Shown here piece by piece: positions 8,763 to 14,590 of a stretch of 14,590 nucleotides of DNA. Position 1 is the stretch's first letter. Every line of letters starts with the position of its first letter. Source of the stretch: Thermoanaerobacterales bacterium UBA4880 (lineage in GTDB: Bacteria > Bacillota > Thermoanaerobacteria > Thermoanaerobacterales > UBA4877); NCBI GenBank assembly GCA_002399285.1, contig DHDI01000013.1:153966-168555 (forward strand). The letters run 5' to 3'. Made by a program: the position numbers and the translations under genes. The notes below the pieces were generated by a model. That model was not told the origin of the DNA and did not search any database. It saw only the letters and a list, made by a program, of their open reading frames with translations.

Positions 8763-8791
8763 TTGACTAAACCTTTTCATGGGTGTATAAT
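8763..8791 (+). promoter_or_regulatory. Strong SigA-type promoter of rpsU
   Basis: TTGACT (8763-8768), a 17-base spacer, then a perfect TATAAT (8786-8791) give a near-consensus promoter starting two bases after the hinT stop. It predicts an rpsU leader of about 65 bases containing a small palindrome (CATTC-AAT-GAATG, 8824-8836) ahead of the purine-rich ribosome site AAGGAAGGGGGG. Confidence 0.85.
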
Positions 8792-8861
8792 AAATGGGTA
8801 ATAGCATATTGATTGATTCCCGCCATTCAATGAATGAATAGTAAGGAAGGGGGGAAAGTTG

Positions 8862-9041
8862 ATGGCCACAGAGATAAAAGTTACTGAAAATGAATCTTTA
8901 GATAATGCCTTAAAGCGTTTTAAGAGAGAGTGTGCCCGCTCGGGCGTTCTTGCGGAGTTAAGAAAGCGTGAGCATTATGAAAGCCCAAGCGTTAAGCGTA
9001 AAAAGAAGTCAGAGGCAGCACGCAAGCGTAAATATAAATAA
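8862..9041 (+). CDS. rpsU: 30S ribosomal protein S21
   Basis: A 59-residue, highly basic protein with the S21 pattern: [20 protein letters not shown], then [32 protein letters not shown] sequence, normal in length for Gram-positive S21. In the family it binds the 30S platform and helps position mRNA at initiation. The ATG at 8862 follows AAGGAAGGGGGG (8843-8854); a TTG directly before it would add one residue only. It has its own promoter and terminator, so it is expressed as a single-gene unit. The yqeY gene, which often follows rpsU in Bacillota, is not present. Confidence 0.97.
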   Translation: MATEIKVTENESLDNALKRFKRECARSGVLAELRKREHYESPSVKRKKKSEAARKRKYK

Positions 9042-9074
9042 AATGGAAAATCAAATAGGAAACTAATATATCTT

Positions 9075-9106
9075 GAAAAAACTTGGCAATATTGTCAAGT
9101 TTTTTT
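9075..9106 (+). terminator. Rho-independent terminator of rpsU
   Basis: AAAAAACTTG (9076-9085) pairs with CAAGTTTTTT (9096-9105), and the enclosed GCAATATTGT can extend the stem with a G-U pair and CA/TG pairs. The transcript ends in seven Us. The A-run on the 5' side makes it potentially usable from the other strand too, but no gene converges here. Confidence 0.88.
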
Positions 9107-9352
9107 GGATATATGGGGCTGTAGAAAAAGTGATACATAAAAAAGAGTATGCCAAAATGAGAGCCATAACCGCTGCAGAGTGCAGACAACGCGGCAAGCA
9201 AAATTACAGTGCAATTTTGCGATTGCGCGAGAATGGCAGGCTGTGATACGGTTGTAAATCGCCTGTATAAAGAGTATACTTTAATAAATTGGCCGGGTGC
9301 GGAGAGTATAGGCGTATGCCGGCGTAAATATCCAAAATCAGGAGTATGAGAA
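9107..9352. repeat. Gene-free structured spacer, possible decayed or dispersed element
   Basis: With the rpsU terminator this makes 311 bases without a gene. It holds nested palindromes: CTGCA-GAG-TGCAG (9173-9185), and a long hairpin in which GCAAAATT (9198-9205) pairs with AATTTTGC (9213-9220), extended by GCAA (9194-9197) with TTGC (9223-9226). ATAACCG (9166-9172) can pair with CGGTTGT (9249-9255) and enclose both. Two short direct repeats recur, GTGATAC (9130, 9243) and AAAGAGTAT (9142, 9269). The left edge GGGGCTGTAGAAAAAG (9116-9131) resembles ends of some clostridial insertion elements, from memory only; no matching inverted end is visible. No protein reading frame here looks real. Confidence 0.35.
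9252..9280 (+). promoter_or_regulatory. Promoter of the nfeD-floA operon
   Basis: TTGTAA (9252-9257) and TATACT (9275-9280) are separated by exactly 17 bases and lie about 75 bases before the nfeD start. The -35 overlaps one arm of the palindromic structure at 9166-9255. The predicted leader contains GCCGG (9292-9296) able to pair with CCGGC (9319-9323). Confidence 0.65.
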
Positions 9353-10642
9353 ATGAAAAGATGGATTCTTTTTATAGTTGCTTTTATCATCTTTATAACG
9401 TCTTATGGCTTTGCCGAGACCAGATCGCCCGTATATGTCATACCGGTAAAGGGTGAAGTGAACCCAGCTCTTTTTTCTCTGGTCTCGAATGGCATTGATG
9501 AGGCTCAGACACGCGGCGCCTCGCTCATAGTTTTTGATATAGATACGTATGGGGGAAGTATAGACTCCGCCTTAAAAATCAGCGAGGCCATAATGAATTC
9601 ACAGATTCCCACGCTATCATATATAGATTACAGGGCTATATCCGCGGGAGTAGCCATAGCCATATCTTCCGACAAGGTGGCGGTGAATCCCAGGGCTACG
9701 ATCGGCGCTGCGGAGACAATACCGGATAGTGAAAAAAATGTGTCCTTTTGGTCGGGAGAGCTTAGATCCATAGCGGAAGACAGGGGCAGAGATCCGGAAA
9801 TTATCGCCGCAATGGCGGATAAGGATATAGAACTGCCGGGTATCATTGAAAAGGGCAAACTGCTTACATTGACCGGCGGCGGGGCGCTTAAGCATGGTAT
9901 TGCCGATTATCAGGCAGGCAGTATAAAGGATATACTGGGGAAGGAAGGGCTTACCGGCGCCCCTATAATAAATATTGATCCCAACCTTCAGACGAGATTA
10001 GCGCAGTTTGCTTCATCAGCTACATGGGGACCGTTGATATTGAGCCTAGCCATGATATTTATGCTTCTTGAGCTCTTTACTCCGGGCTTCGGACTGTTCG
10101 GAACGGTTTCGGTAGCGCTGTTTGCCTTATACTTCGGCGCGAATATCCTTGCCGGCTATTCAGGCTATGAGGCGCTGGCGCTGTTTGCAGGGGGAGTGAT
10201 CCTGCTGCTCATCGAGGCTTTTGTCATACCCGGATTTGGCGTGACGGGCATAGGCGGCATAGTTCTTTTGATAGCCAGTGTGATCGTTTCAGCTAAAAAT
10301 ATAACGCAGGCTGTCGCTGCTCTCATTATTGCCTTTGCGGCATCTGCAGTCGCATTGTTTTTTATAATAAGATATGCGCCGAAAAGCAGATTTTATGATA
10401 ATATAGTACTCAAGACTTCCTTAACCAAGGAAGCGGGATTTGAAGCAACGGAGAATTATAATATATACGAAGGCAAAGAAGGCATCGCCGTCACAACGCT
10501 GAGACCGGCGGGGATTGCGGAAATAGAGGGAAGGAGAATCGACGTCGTCACCGACGGCACATATATAGAAGCTGGAAATAGGATAAGAATAGTAAAGACG
10601 GAAGGCAGAAAAATAATAGTAGAGAAAAAGGAGGAGGCATAA
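9353..10642 (+). CDS. nfeD: NfeD-family membrane-bound serine protease (long form)
   Basis: A 429-residue long-form NfeD protein. Residues 1-21 form a signal peptide (hydrophobic 4-19, GFA-E cleavage site). The ClpP-like protease domain has Ser97 in YRAISAGV and Lys128, which aligns by spacing with the dyad lysine of the archaeal 1510-N protease; both catalytic residues are thus present. Four or five membrane helices follow between about 226 and 340, with the glycine-rich turns TPGFGLFG and IPGFGVTGIGG, and a C-terminal OB-fold domain at about 373-425. NfeD proteins are paired with flotillins or stomatins, and the next gene is floA. The ATG follows AGGAG by eight bases. The neighbouring ATG at 9346 is out of frame. 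Confidence 0.9.
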   Translation: MKRWILFIVAFIIFITSYGFAETRSPVYVIPVKGEVNPALFSLVSNGIDEAQTRGASLIVFDIDTYGGSIDSALKISEAIMNSQIPTLSYIDYRAISAGVAIAISSDKVAVNPRATIGAAETIPDSEKNVSFWSGELRSIAEDRGRDPEIIAAMADKDIELPGIIEKGKLLTLTGGGALKHGIADYQAGSIKDILGKEGLTGAPIINIDPNLQTRLAQFASSATWGPLILSLAMIFMLLELFTPGFGLFGTVSVALFALYFGANILAGYSGYEALALFAGGVILLLIEAFVIPGFGVTGIGGIVLLIASVIVSAKNITQAVAALIIAFAASAVALFFIIRYAPKSRFYDNIVLKTSLTKEAGFEATENYNIYEGKEGIAVTTLRPAGIAEIEGRRIDVVTDGTYIEAGNRIRIVKTEGRKIIVEKKEEA

Positions 10643-11629
10643 ATGCTGATTGCAGTTTTGATAATAATTTTGATCGCCATTGTGCTGATACTGAGTTTTG
10701 TCCCGATCGGCCTTTGGATATCTGCTCTTGCCGCAGGCGTGCATTTGAGCATCATGACGTTGATAGGCATGAGGCTGAGACGGGTGCAGCCGGCTAAGAT
10801 AGTCAATCCGCTCATAAAGGCCACAAAGGCGGGGCTGGATGATATCAATACCAATAACCTTGAGGCGCACTTTCTCGCGGGAGGCAATGTCGACAGGGTG
10901 GTAAACGCACTGATAGCCGCACAGAGGGCGGGGATACCGCTGACGTTTGAACGGGCGGCGGCCATCGACCTGGCCGGACGCAACGTGCTTGAGGCCGTGC
11001 AGATGAGCGTAAATCCGAAGGTCATAGAAACGCCGCAGGTTGCCGCAGTCGCTAAGGATGGGATCGAGATCATAGCAAAGGCCAGGGTGACGGTGAGGGC
11101 GAATATAGACAGGTTGGTCGGCGGCGCGGGAGAAGAAACGATCATAGCCAGAGTGGGCGAAGGGGTCGTTACCACAGTCGGCAGCTCCGTTTCTCACAAA
11201 GCCGTATTGGAAAACCCTGATTCCATATCCAAAACAGTACTGAACAAGGGCCTGGACTCAGGCACAGCTTTTGAGATACTTTCGATCGACATTGCCGACG
11301 TGGATGTGGGGAGGAATATAGGAGCAAGACTTCAGACGGATCAGGCCGAGGCGGATAAGAAGATAGCCCAGGCTAAGGCTGAGGAGCGAAGGGCAATGGC
11401 CATAGCCAAGGAGCAGGAGATGAAGGCCAAGGTGCAGGAGATGCGGGCAAAGGTCGTGGAGGCGGAATCCGAGGTACCGAGGGCCATGGCCCAGGCACTG
11501 CGGGAAGGCAAGATGGGTATAATGGATTACTACAATATGCAGAACATAAAGGCGGACACCGACATGCGTGAATCCATATCGCACGCCGGGAATAACAATG
11601 ACTCACAGGATGCAGAAAAAGGCAAATAA
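10643..11629 (+). CDS. floA: Flotillin-like protein FloA
   Basis: A 328-residue FloA (formerly YqfA/UPF0365). A hydrophobic N-terminus, about 1-43, serves as a membrane hairpin or helix. The SPFH/PHB-like domain contains [37 protein letters not shown] and [16 protein letters not shown], all typical of FloA. Residues about 230-295 are Ala/Glu/Lys/Met-rich helical repeats that drive oligomerisation in the family. FloA organises functional membrane microdomains and influences signalling, secretion and cell-wall processes. The ATG follows GGAGGAGG (10630-10637) and touches the nfeD stop, so the two are surely cotranscribed. The tail past [12 protein letters not shown] is variable and hydrophilic. 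Confidence 0.95.
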   Translation: MLIAVLIIILIAIVLILSFVPIGLWISALAAGVHLSIMTLIGMRLRRVQPAKIVNPLIKATKAGLDDINTNNLEAHFLAGGNVDRVVNALIAAQRAGIPLTFERAAAIDLAGRNVLEAVQMSVNPKVIETPQVAAVAKDGIEIIAKARVTVRANIDRLVGGAGEETIIARVGEGVVTTVGSSVSHKAVLENPDSISKTVLNKGLDSGTAFEILSIDIADVDVGRNIGARLQTDQAEADKKIAQAKAEERRAMAIAKEQEMKAKVQEMRAKVVEAESEVPRAMAQALREGKMGIMDYYNMQNIKADTDMRESISHAGNNNDSQDAEKGK

Positions 11630-11645
11630 GGGATGAGGAAATAAT

Positions 11646-12026
11646 ATGAGTTTCAAACTGGCAGATTTAATTTCGATGATCGATTCGGCTGTGAACGAGG
11701 CTGCAAAAGCCGAAAGGCAGAGGCCGGGCCAAGAGATTGCACATATCCGTATGCATCGCCGCAATGTTCCTGCCGCCGAGGCCGCCGTACAGGATGAAGG
11801 CGGTCCTTCCGCACCGGAGATTCAGGAAAATGTGGATACCGCGGAGGATAACGGGAATATTGACCGGGATGGGGCGCAGATGGAAATGGAACACATAAAT
11901 GAGAGTACGGCGGATGCGACGACGGCTTGGGAATTTGACGCCAGAGAACTGACTAAGGCCGTGATATACAGTGAGATATTGGCAGCTCCTAAGGCGTACA
12001 GGAGTTTAAAACATGTCGTTCGTTAA
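11646..12026 (+). CDS. Hypothetical acidic protein, 126 aa, in the floA operon
   Basis: I do not recognise this protein by name. It has no signal peptide or membrane helix. Residues 1-25 look like an amphipathic helix (FKLADLISMIDSAVNEA), 26-42 are basic, and 43-95 are acidic, Ala/Glu/Asp/Asn-rich and probably disordered. The C-terminus, WEFDARELTKAVIYSEILAA followed by PKAYRSL, resembles the end of small clostridial proteins with a xxAIIYSEILGKPKALR-like motif; this comparison is from memory. It starts 16 bases after floA with a GAGGAAAT ribosome site, and its last 14 bases overlap the next gene, so it belongs to the nfeD-floA operon. Codon use matches its neighbours. A role with FloA is inferred from position only. 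Confidence 0.75.
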   Translation: MSFKLADLISMIDSAVNEAAKAERQRPGQEIAHIRMHRRNVPAAEAAVQDEGGPSAPEIQENVDTAEDNGNIDRDGAQMEMEHINESTADATTAWEFDARELTKAVIYSEILAAPKAYRSLKHVVR

Positions 12027-12357
12027 AACGGTTTTAAAAGTAACGGCTCTTTTTCTGATAGTCTGTGCCGTTTCCGGTCTTATAGGCTTGGTCTACCATT
12101 TTATGAGCTCGGCGCCCATTGCGTACTGTGAATATATGACTTTTATGATCGTCTCCATGATAATGATGTTATTCGGTGTCTTTGCCATGCTCAGGGGGTA
12201 TCACCCAGGTAAAAACGCCATAGATACGGATACCGATTTTGATCCGAGATGGGGCGTCAGAAACCCTATAAGGATGATTTTTGTCGGCGTCGTATTCATA
12301 GCAATAGGTCTCGGTATGTTTTTTGCGGCTTTATACATTGAAAGTTTGCTCCATTAG
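12013..12357 (+). CDS. Hypothetical three-helix membrane protein, 114 aa
   Basis: Not recognised. Three hydrophobic segments are clear: about 7-29, 41-60 and 88-109. The loop between helices 2 and 3 (61-87) is polar, with a DTDTDFDPRWG stretch. ATG 12013 is supported by AGGAG at 12000-12004, eight bases upstream and inside the previous gene; the genes overlap by 14 bases, suggesting translational coupling. It is the last gene of the nfeD-floA group, because a strong terminator is built over its stop codon. A role at the membrane beside FloA and NfeD is an inference from position. Confidence 0.78.
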   Translation: MSFVKTVLKVTALFLIVCAVSGLIGLVYHFMSSAPIAYCEYMTFMIVSMIMMLFGVFAMLRGYHPGKNAIDTDTDFDPRWGVRNPIRMIFVGVVFIAIGLGMFFAALYIESLLH

Positions 12358-12376
12358 CGACCTAATGGAGTTTTTT
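12349..12376 (+). terminator. Rho-independent terminator of the nfeD-floA operon
   Basis: CTCCATTAG (12349-12357) pairs perfectly with CTAATGGAG (12362-12370) around a four-base loop, followed by six Ts. The 5' arm contains the last two sense codons and the stop codon of the preceding membrane protein gene. Confidence 0.93.
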
Positions 12377-12405
12377 GTATTACTTTTATCCTTAAGGCAT
12401 AAGAT
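12377..12405 (+). promoter_or_regulatory. Possible SigE-like sporulation promoter for yqfC-yqfD
   Basis: CATAAGAT (12398-12405) matches six of eight positions of the SigE -10 pattern CATACAAT. GTATTAC (12377-12383), 14 bases upstream, partly fits the SigE -35 (GHATATT). No good SigA pair is visible, and in Bacillus subtilis yqfCD is known to be SigE-dependent. The match is suggestive, not decisive. Confidence 0.42.
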
Positions 12406-12425
12406 AATTATTAAGGGGTGACCTT

Positions 12426-12710
12426 ATGGATAAAGGGGATTTCTTTAAAAGTATAATAGAGGAAATAACCGATTTTCCAAAGGATGTGGTGATGAATCTC
12501 CCACATATAGTATTGATAGGCAATCTGGAAATTGACCTGGAAAATTTTAATAGTCTTCTGGAATATACCTCCGAAAAAGTTAGGGTGGGCACGAGTATGG
12601 GTATCGTGATGTTTACCGGCTCGAACCTTGAAATTAAGATGATATCTCAGAATGAGATAGTAGTCATGGGCCGTATCGATTCCATTGAACTGGGTTTAAG
12701 CGGGAGGTAA
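12426..12710 (+). CDS. yqfC: Sporulation protein YqfC
   Basis: A 94-residue small protein of the YqfC/YabP-like sporulation family. Visible family features are DFPKDVVMNLPHIVLIGN (residues about 16-33), the LEIDLENFNSLLEYTSEKVRV stretch, split about 34-54, and the end EIVVMGRIDSIELG. It has no signal peptide or membrane helix. It begins a new unit after a terminator, with an AAGGGGTGA ribosome site six bases before the ATG, and its stop is three bases before yqfD. In B. subtilis these genes are expressed in the mother cell under SigE; the biochemical role is not known. Its presence supports a spore-forming host. Confidence 0.92.
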   Translation: MDKGDFFKSIIEEITDFPKDVVMNLPHIVLIGNLEIDLENFNSLLEYTSEKVRVGTSMGIVMFTGSNLEIKMISQNEIVVMGRIDSIELGLSGR

Positions 12711-12713
12711 AAT

Positions 12714-13898
12714 ATGCCCCAGGGAATTTTAAGGTATATTGCGGGACACGCAAGTTTGAAACTGACGGGACTTTCTATAGAAAAATTTATTAATAAGGCA
12801 CAATCCGGTGATATAATACTATTGAATATAAAGAGAAACAAATATAGAGAGGTGACTCTTGAAGTAAATCGCTGCGATATGGAAAAGGTCGGGGAATTGG
12901 CCGGCCAGATGGGCTTAGAAGTGGAAGTTTTAAAGGAGAACGGCCTGCTCTATTATTTACAGCGGCTTTTAAAGCACAGGGCATTTGCCATGGGTATGCT
13001 GATATGCGCACTGCTCATATATCTATTGTCTTCTTTTATCTGGACGGTCGAGATAACCGGGAATGAGACCGTTCCAAGCAAGAAGCTGGCTGAAATGATC
13101 GAGGAATTGGGCGTTAAGCCGGGAGCCTTGAAATCATCTGTGGACCATGATAAATTTGTTCTTGAATTATTGAGTAAGGAAAAAAATTTTACTTGGGCGG
13201 AGCTGGAAATAAAGGGAGTAAAGGCAAAAATACGTGTGGTGGAGGGCAAGAAGTCCCCTAAGGTCATTGATTATAGTACTCCGTGTAATGTCGTCGCCGG
13301 CAAAGACGGCTTTTTGGTAAAGCTGTTTGTGCTTAACGGCGATAAAAAAACGGAGGAGGGCAATGCCGTTAAAAAAGGGCAGATATTGGTTTCAGGGATG
13401 GTAAGCAGCGATGTTTCGGGAACGAGATATGTGCATGCGCAGGGCCAGGCCTGGTCTCACACCTATTATACAGGCGAGGCGGATGCGGATATCAACGACT
13501 TTCTCTATAGAGAGACGGGAAACCATGCCGAAAAATACCAGTTGGTCGTCAACGGGAAGGCCATACCTTTGTACAGGGGCGAGGGCGGTATATTGTTCAA
13601 AAACTACAGGGTTTCGATGGAGGATATGTCACCGGGCAGGTACGGTATGAAGCTTCCGATAAAGCTGCGCAGGGTAAGATACGTCGAGCTCAATGAGATC
13701 GATTTTGACAGCGCGCTGATAATGGCAAGACAGAAGAGTGAAGAGTCGGCCTATGCCGCGGCCGGCAAAATTGTGCCGGCTGCTGGCAAGATCCTGCAGA
13801 AGACGGCCGATTCAAAGGTGACCTCCGATGGCAAGATGCATACCAAGGTGGTATTGGAGGTCTTGGAAGATATAGCGGAAGAAAAAGCAATTAAGTGA
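12714..13898 (+). CDS. yqfD: Sporulation membrane protein YqfD
   Basis: A 394-residue YqfD protein. An N-terminal cytoplasmic domain (1-88, with VNRCDMEKVGELAGQMG) precedes one clear transmembrane helix at about 90-109, then a long extracytoplasmic part opening with TVEITGNETVPSKKLAEM, reminiscent of POTRA/FtsQ-like folds, and WAELEIKGVKAKIRVVE. The C-terminus, about 340-394, is Ala/Lys-rich and helical. Length and layout match the family. Mutants in B. subtilis are affected in sporulation. The ATG follows GGGAGGT (12702-12708), which overlaps the yqfC stop, so the two are translated from one mRNA. The phoH gene follows directly. Confidence 0.93.
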   Translation: MPQGILRYIAGHASLKLTGLSIEKFINKAQSGDIILLNIKRNKYREVTLEVNRCDMEKVGELAGQMGLEVEVLKENGLLYYLQRLLKHRAFAMGMLICALLIYLLSSFIWTVEITGNETVPSKKLAEMIEELGVKPGALKSSVDHDKFVLELLSKEKNFTWAELEIKGVKAKIRVVEGKKSPKVIDYSTPCNVVAGKDGFLVKLFVLNGDKKTEEGNAVKKGQILVSGMVSSDVSGTRYVHAQGQAWSHTYYTGEADADINDFLYRETGNHAEKYQLVVNGKAIPLYRGEGGILFKNYRVSMEDMSPGRYGMKLPIKLRRVRYVELNEIDFDSALIMARQKSEESAYAAAGKIVPAAGKILQKTADSKVTSDGKMHTKVVLEVLEDIAEEKAIK

Positions 13899-13909
13899 GG
13901 AGGATGAGT

Positions 13910-14590
13910 TTGGCAGGCGACTATGAGGTAAACATAAGATTGGACGACATGGATAAGGCCCTTGCATTGTTCGGGAAGTTCGATGAAAACATAAAACAGA
14001 TAGAGGAGGGCTTTGATGTCGATATCGTGGTAAGGGAAAACGAGATAAAGGTAATCGGCGAAGAGGATGCCGTGGGACGGGCTGAAAGGGTGATCTACAG
14101 CCTGCTCGATCAGATAGAGGGAGATAATGAGATAAATCCCCAGAATGTCTTCTATACCATCAATATGGTCAAAGAGGGGCAGGACGGCAAACTAAACGAC
14201 ATGCTCAACGACGTCGTATGCGTGACGGCAAGGGGAAAGCAGATAAAGAGCAAGACTTTGGGCCAGAGGCTGTATGTCAAAGCGATGCGGGAGAATGACA
14301 TCGTATTCTCCATCGGCCCGGCGGGTACCGGTAAAACGTACCTGGCCATGGCTATGGCCATCAATTCTTTCAAGAATAGGGAGGTTAGCAGGATCGTACT
14401 GACCAGGCCCGCCGTGGAAGCGGGAGAGAGGCTGGGCTATCTTCCCGGGGACCTCCAGGAAAAAGTCGATCCCTATCTGAGGCCGCTCTACGATGCGCTC
14501 TATGACATAATGGGCGCAGAGACATTCCAGAAGCATATGGAAAAAGGGCTTATAGAGGTTGCCCCCTTGGCGTATATGCGCGGCAGAACG
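13910..14590 (+). CDS. phoH: PhoH family ATPase, 5' part (cut by window end)
   Basis: The first 227 codons of a PhoH-like protein of usually about 320 residues; the reading frame stays open to the right edge. An N-terminal region with a KH-like fold, about 5-70, is followed by the ATPase domain: TLGQRLYVKAMRENDIVFSIG split around 116-136, Walker A GPAGTGKT at 136-143, VLTRPAVEAGERLGYLPGD, and LAYMRGRT at the edge. These are strong PhoH signatures; the family is linked to RNA metabolism. I choose TTG at 13910 because GGAGG (13899-13903) is six bases upstream; the in-frame ATG at 13904 touches that site and would add only two residues. It lies 11 bases after yqfD and is probably cotranscribed with it. 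Confidence 0.93.
   Translation, partial: MAGDYEVNIRLDDMDKALALFGKFDENIKQIEEGFDVDIVVRENEIKVIGEEDAVGRAERVIYSLLDQIEGDNEINPQNVFYTINMVKEGQDGKLNDMLNDVVCVTARGKQIKSKTLGQRLYVKAMRENDIVFSIGPAGTGKTYLAMAMAINSFKNREVSRIVLTRPAVEAGERLGYLPGDLQEKVDPYLRPLYDALYDIMGAETFQKHMEKGLIEVAPLAYMRGRT

Noticed and set aside
8754..8777. AGGTT/AACCT inverted repeat followed by TTTT after hinT, a possible terminator
   Set aside because: The stem is only five A/T-leaning pairs with an 11-base loop, and it overlaps the -35 and spacer of the rpsU promoter.
8992..9390. Antisense 132-codon frame through the rpsU-nfeD spacer
   Set aside because: It reads through the rpsU terminator and palindromes, and the translation has no family features. 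It is of interest only as a possible trace of a repeat, not as a gene.
9353..10642. NfeD seemed at first to lack the catalytic lysine
   Set aside because: Counting back from the conserved GR after the helix, Lys128 takes the same relative position as the dyad lysine of the archaeal 1510-N protease, so the Ser-Lys pair is intact.
10421..11197. Antisense frames of about 240-258 codons opposite nfeD/floA
   Set aside because: Low-complexity, compositionally odd translations opposite a strongly conserved floA; no recognisable domain.
1..14590. CRISPR array, tRNA/rRNA genes, phage or complete insertion sequence
   Set aside because: No regularly spaced repeats, cloverleaf-like tRNA sequence, rRNA segment, integrase or transposase frame was seen on either strand.

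Overview
The window is a housekeeping stretch from a low-to-mid GC, endospore-forming Bacillota, most likely class Clostridia. The evidence is the lepA-hemW-hrcA-grpE-dnaK-dnaJ-prmA-mtaB-hinT-rpsU order, a perfect CIRCE heat-shock operator, a DnaK of about 609 residues, the sporulation pair yqfC-yqfD ahead of phoH, frequent AUA/AGA/AGG codons, and strong AGGAGG-type ribosome sites with several GTG and TTG starts. I cannot place it to genus. Every real gene is on the + strand and I see no frameshifts.

Layout. (1) 1-1235: the end of lepA overlaps hemW by four bases (ATGA). (2) 1323-6078: a promoter and one CIRCE element precede the HrcA-repressed chaperone operon hrcA-grpE-dnaK-dnaJ. A strong hairpin begins on the dnaK stop codon and fills most of the dnaK-dnaJ gap. 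(3) 6086-8760: a good SigA-type promoter right after dnaJ drives prmA-mtaB-hinT, three genes acting on ribosomes, tRNA and nucleotides. (4) 8763-9106: rpsU has its own strong promoter and a Rho-independent terminator. (5) 9107-9352: a gene-free, highly structured stretch, possibly a decayed or dispersed repeat, whose 3' edge carries the promoter of the next operon. (6) 9353-12376: nfeD-floA, the membrane-microdomain pair, followed by two unrecognised genes (a soluble acidic protein and a three-helix membrane protein), closed by a terminator built over the last stop codon. (7) 12377-14590: a possible SigE-like promoter, then yqfC-yqfD and the first two thirds of phoH, cut by the window edge.

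How the genes work together: the chaperone operon encodes the DnaK machine (DnaK, co-chaperone DnaJ, exchange factor GrpE) and its repressor HrcA. prmA, mtaB, rpsU and upstream lepA belong to translation. nfeD and floA organise membrane domains, and yqfC/yqfD act in sporulation. I found no convincing new defence, mobile or biosynthetic system. The least explained parts are the structured spacer at 9107-9352 and the two unknown genes behind floA.
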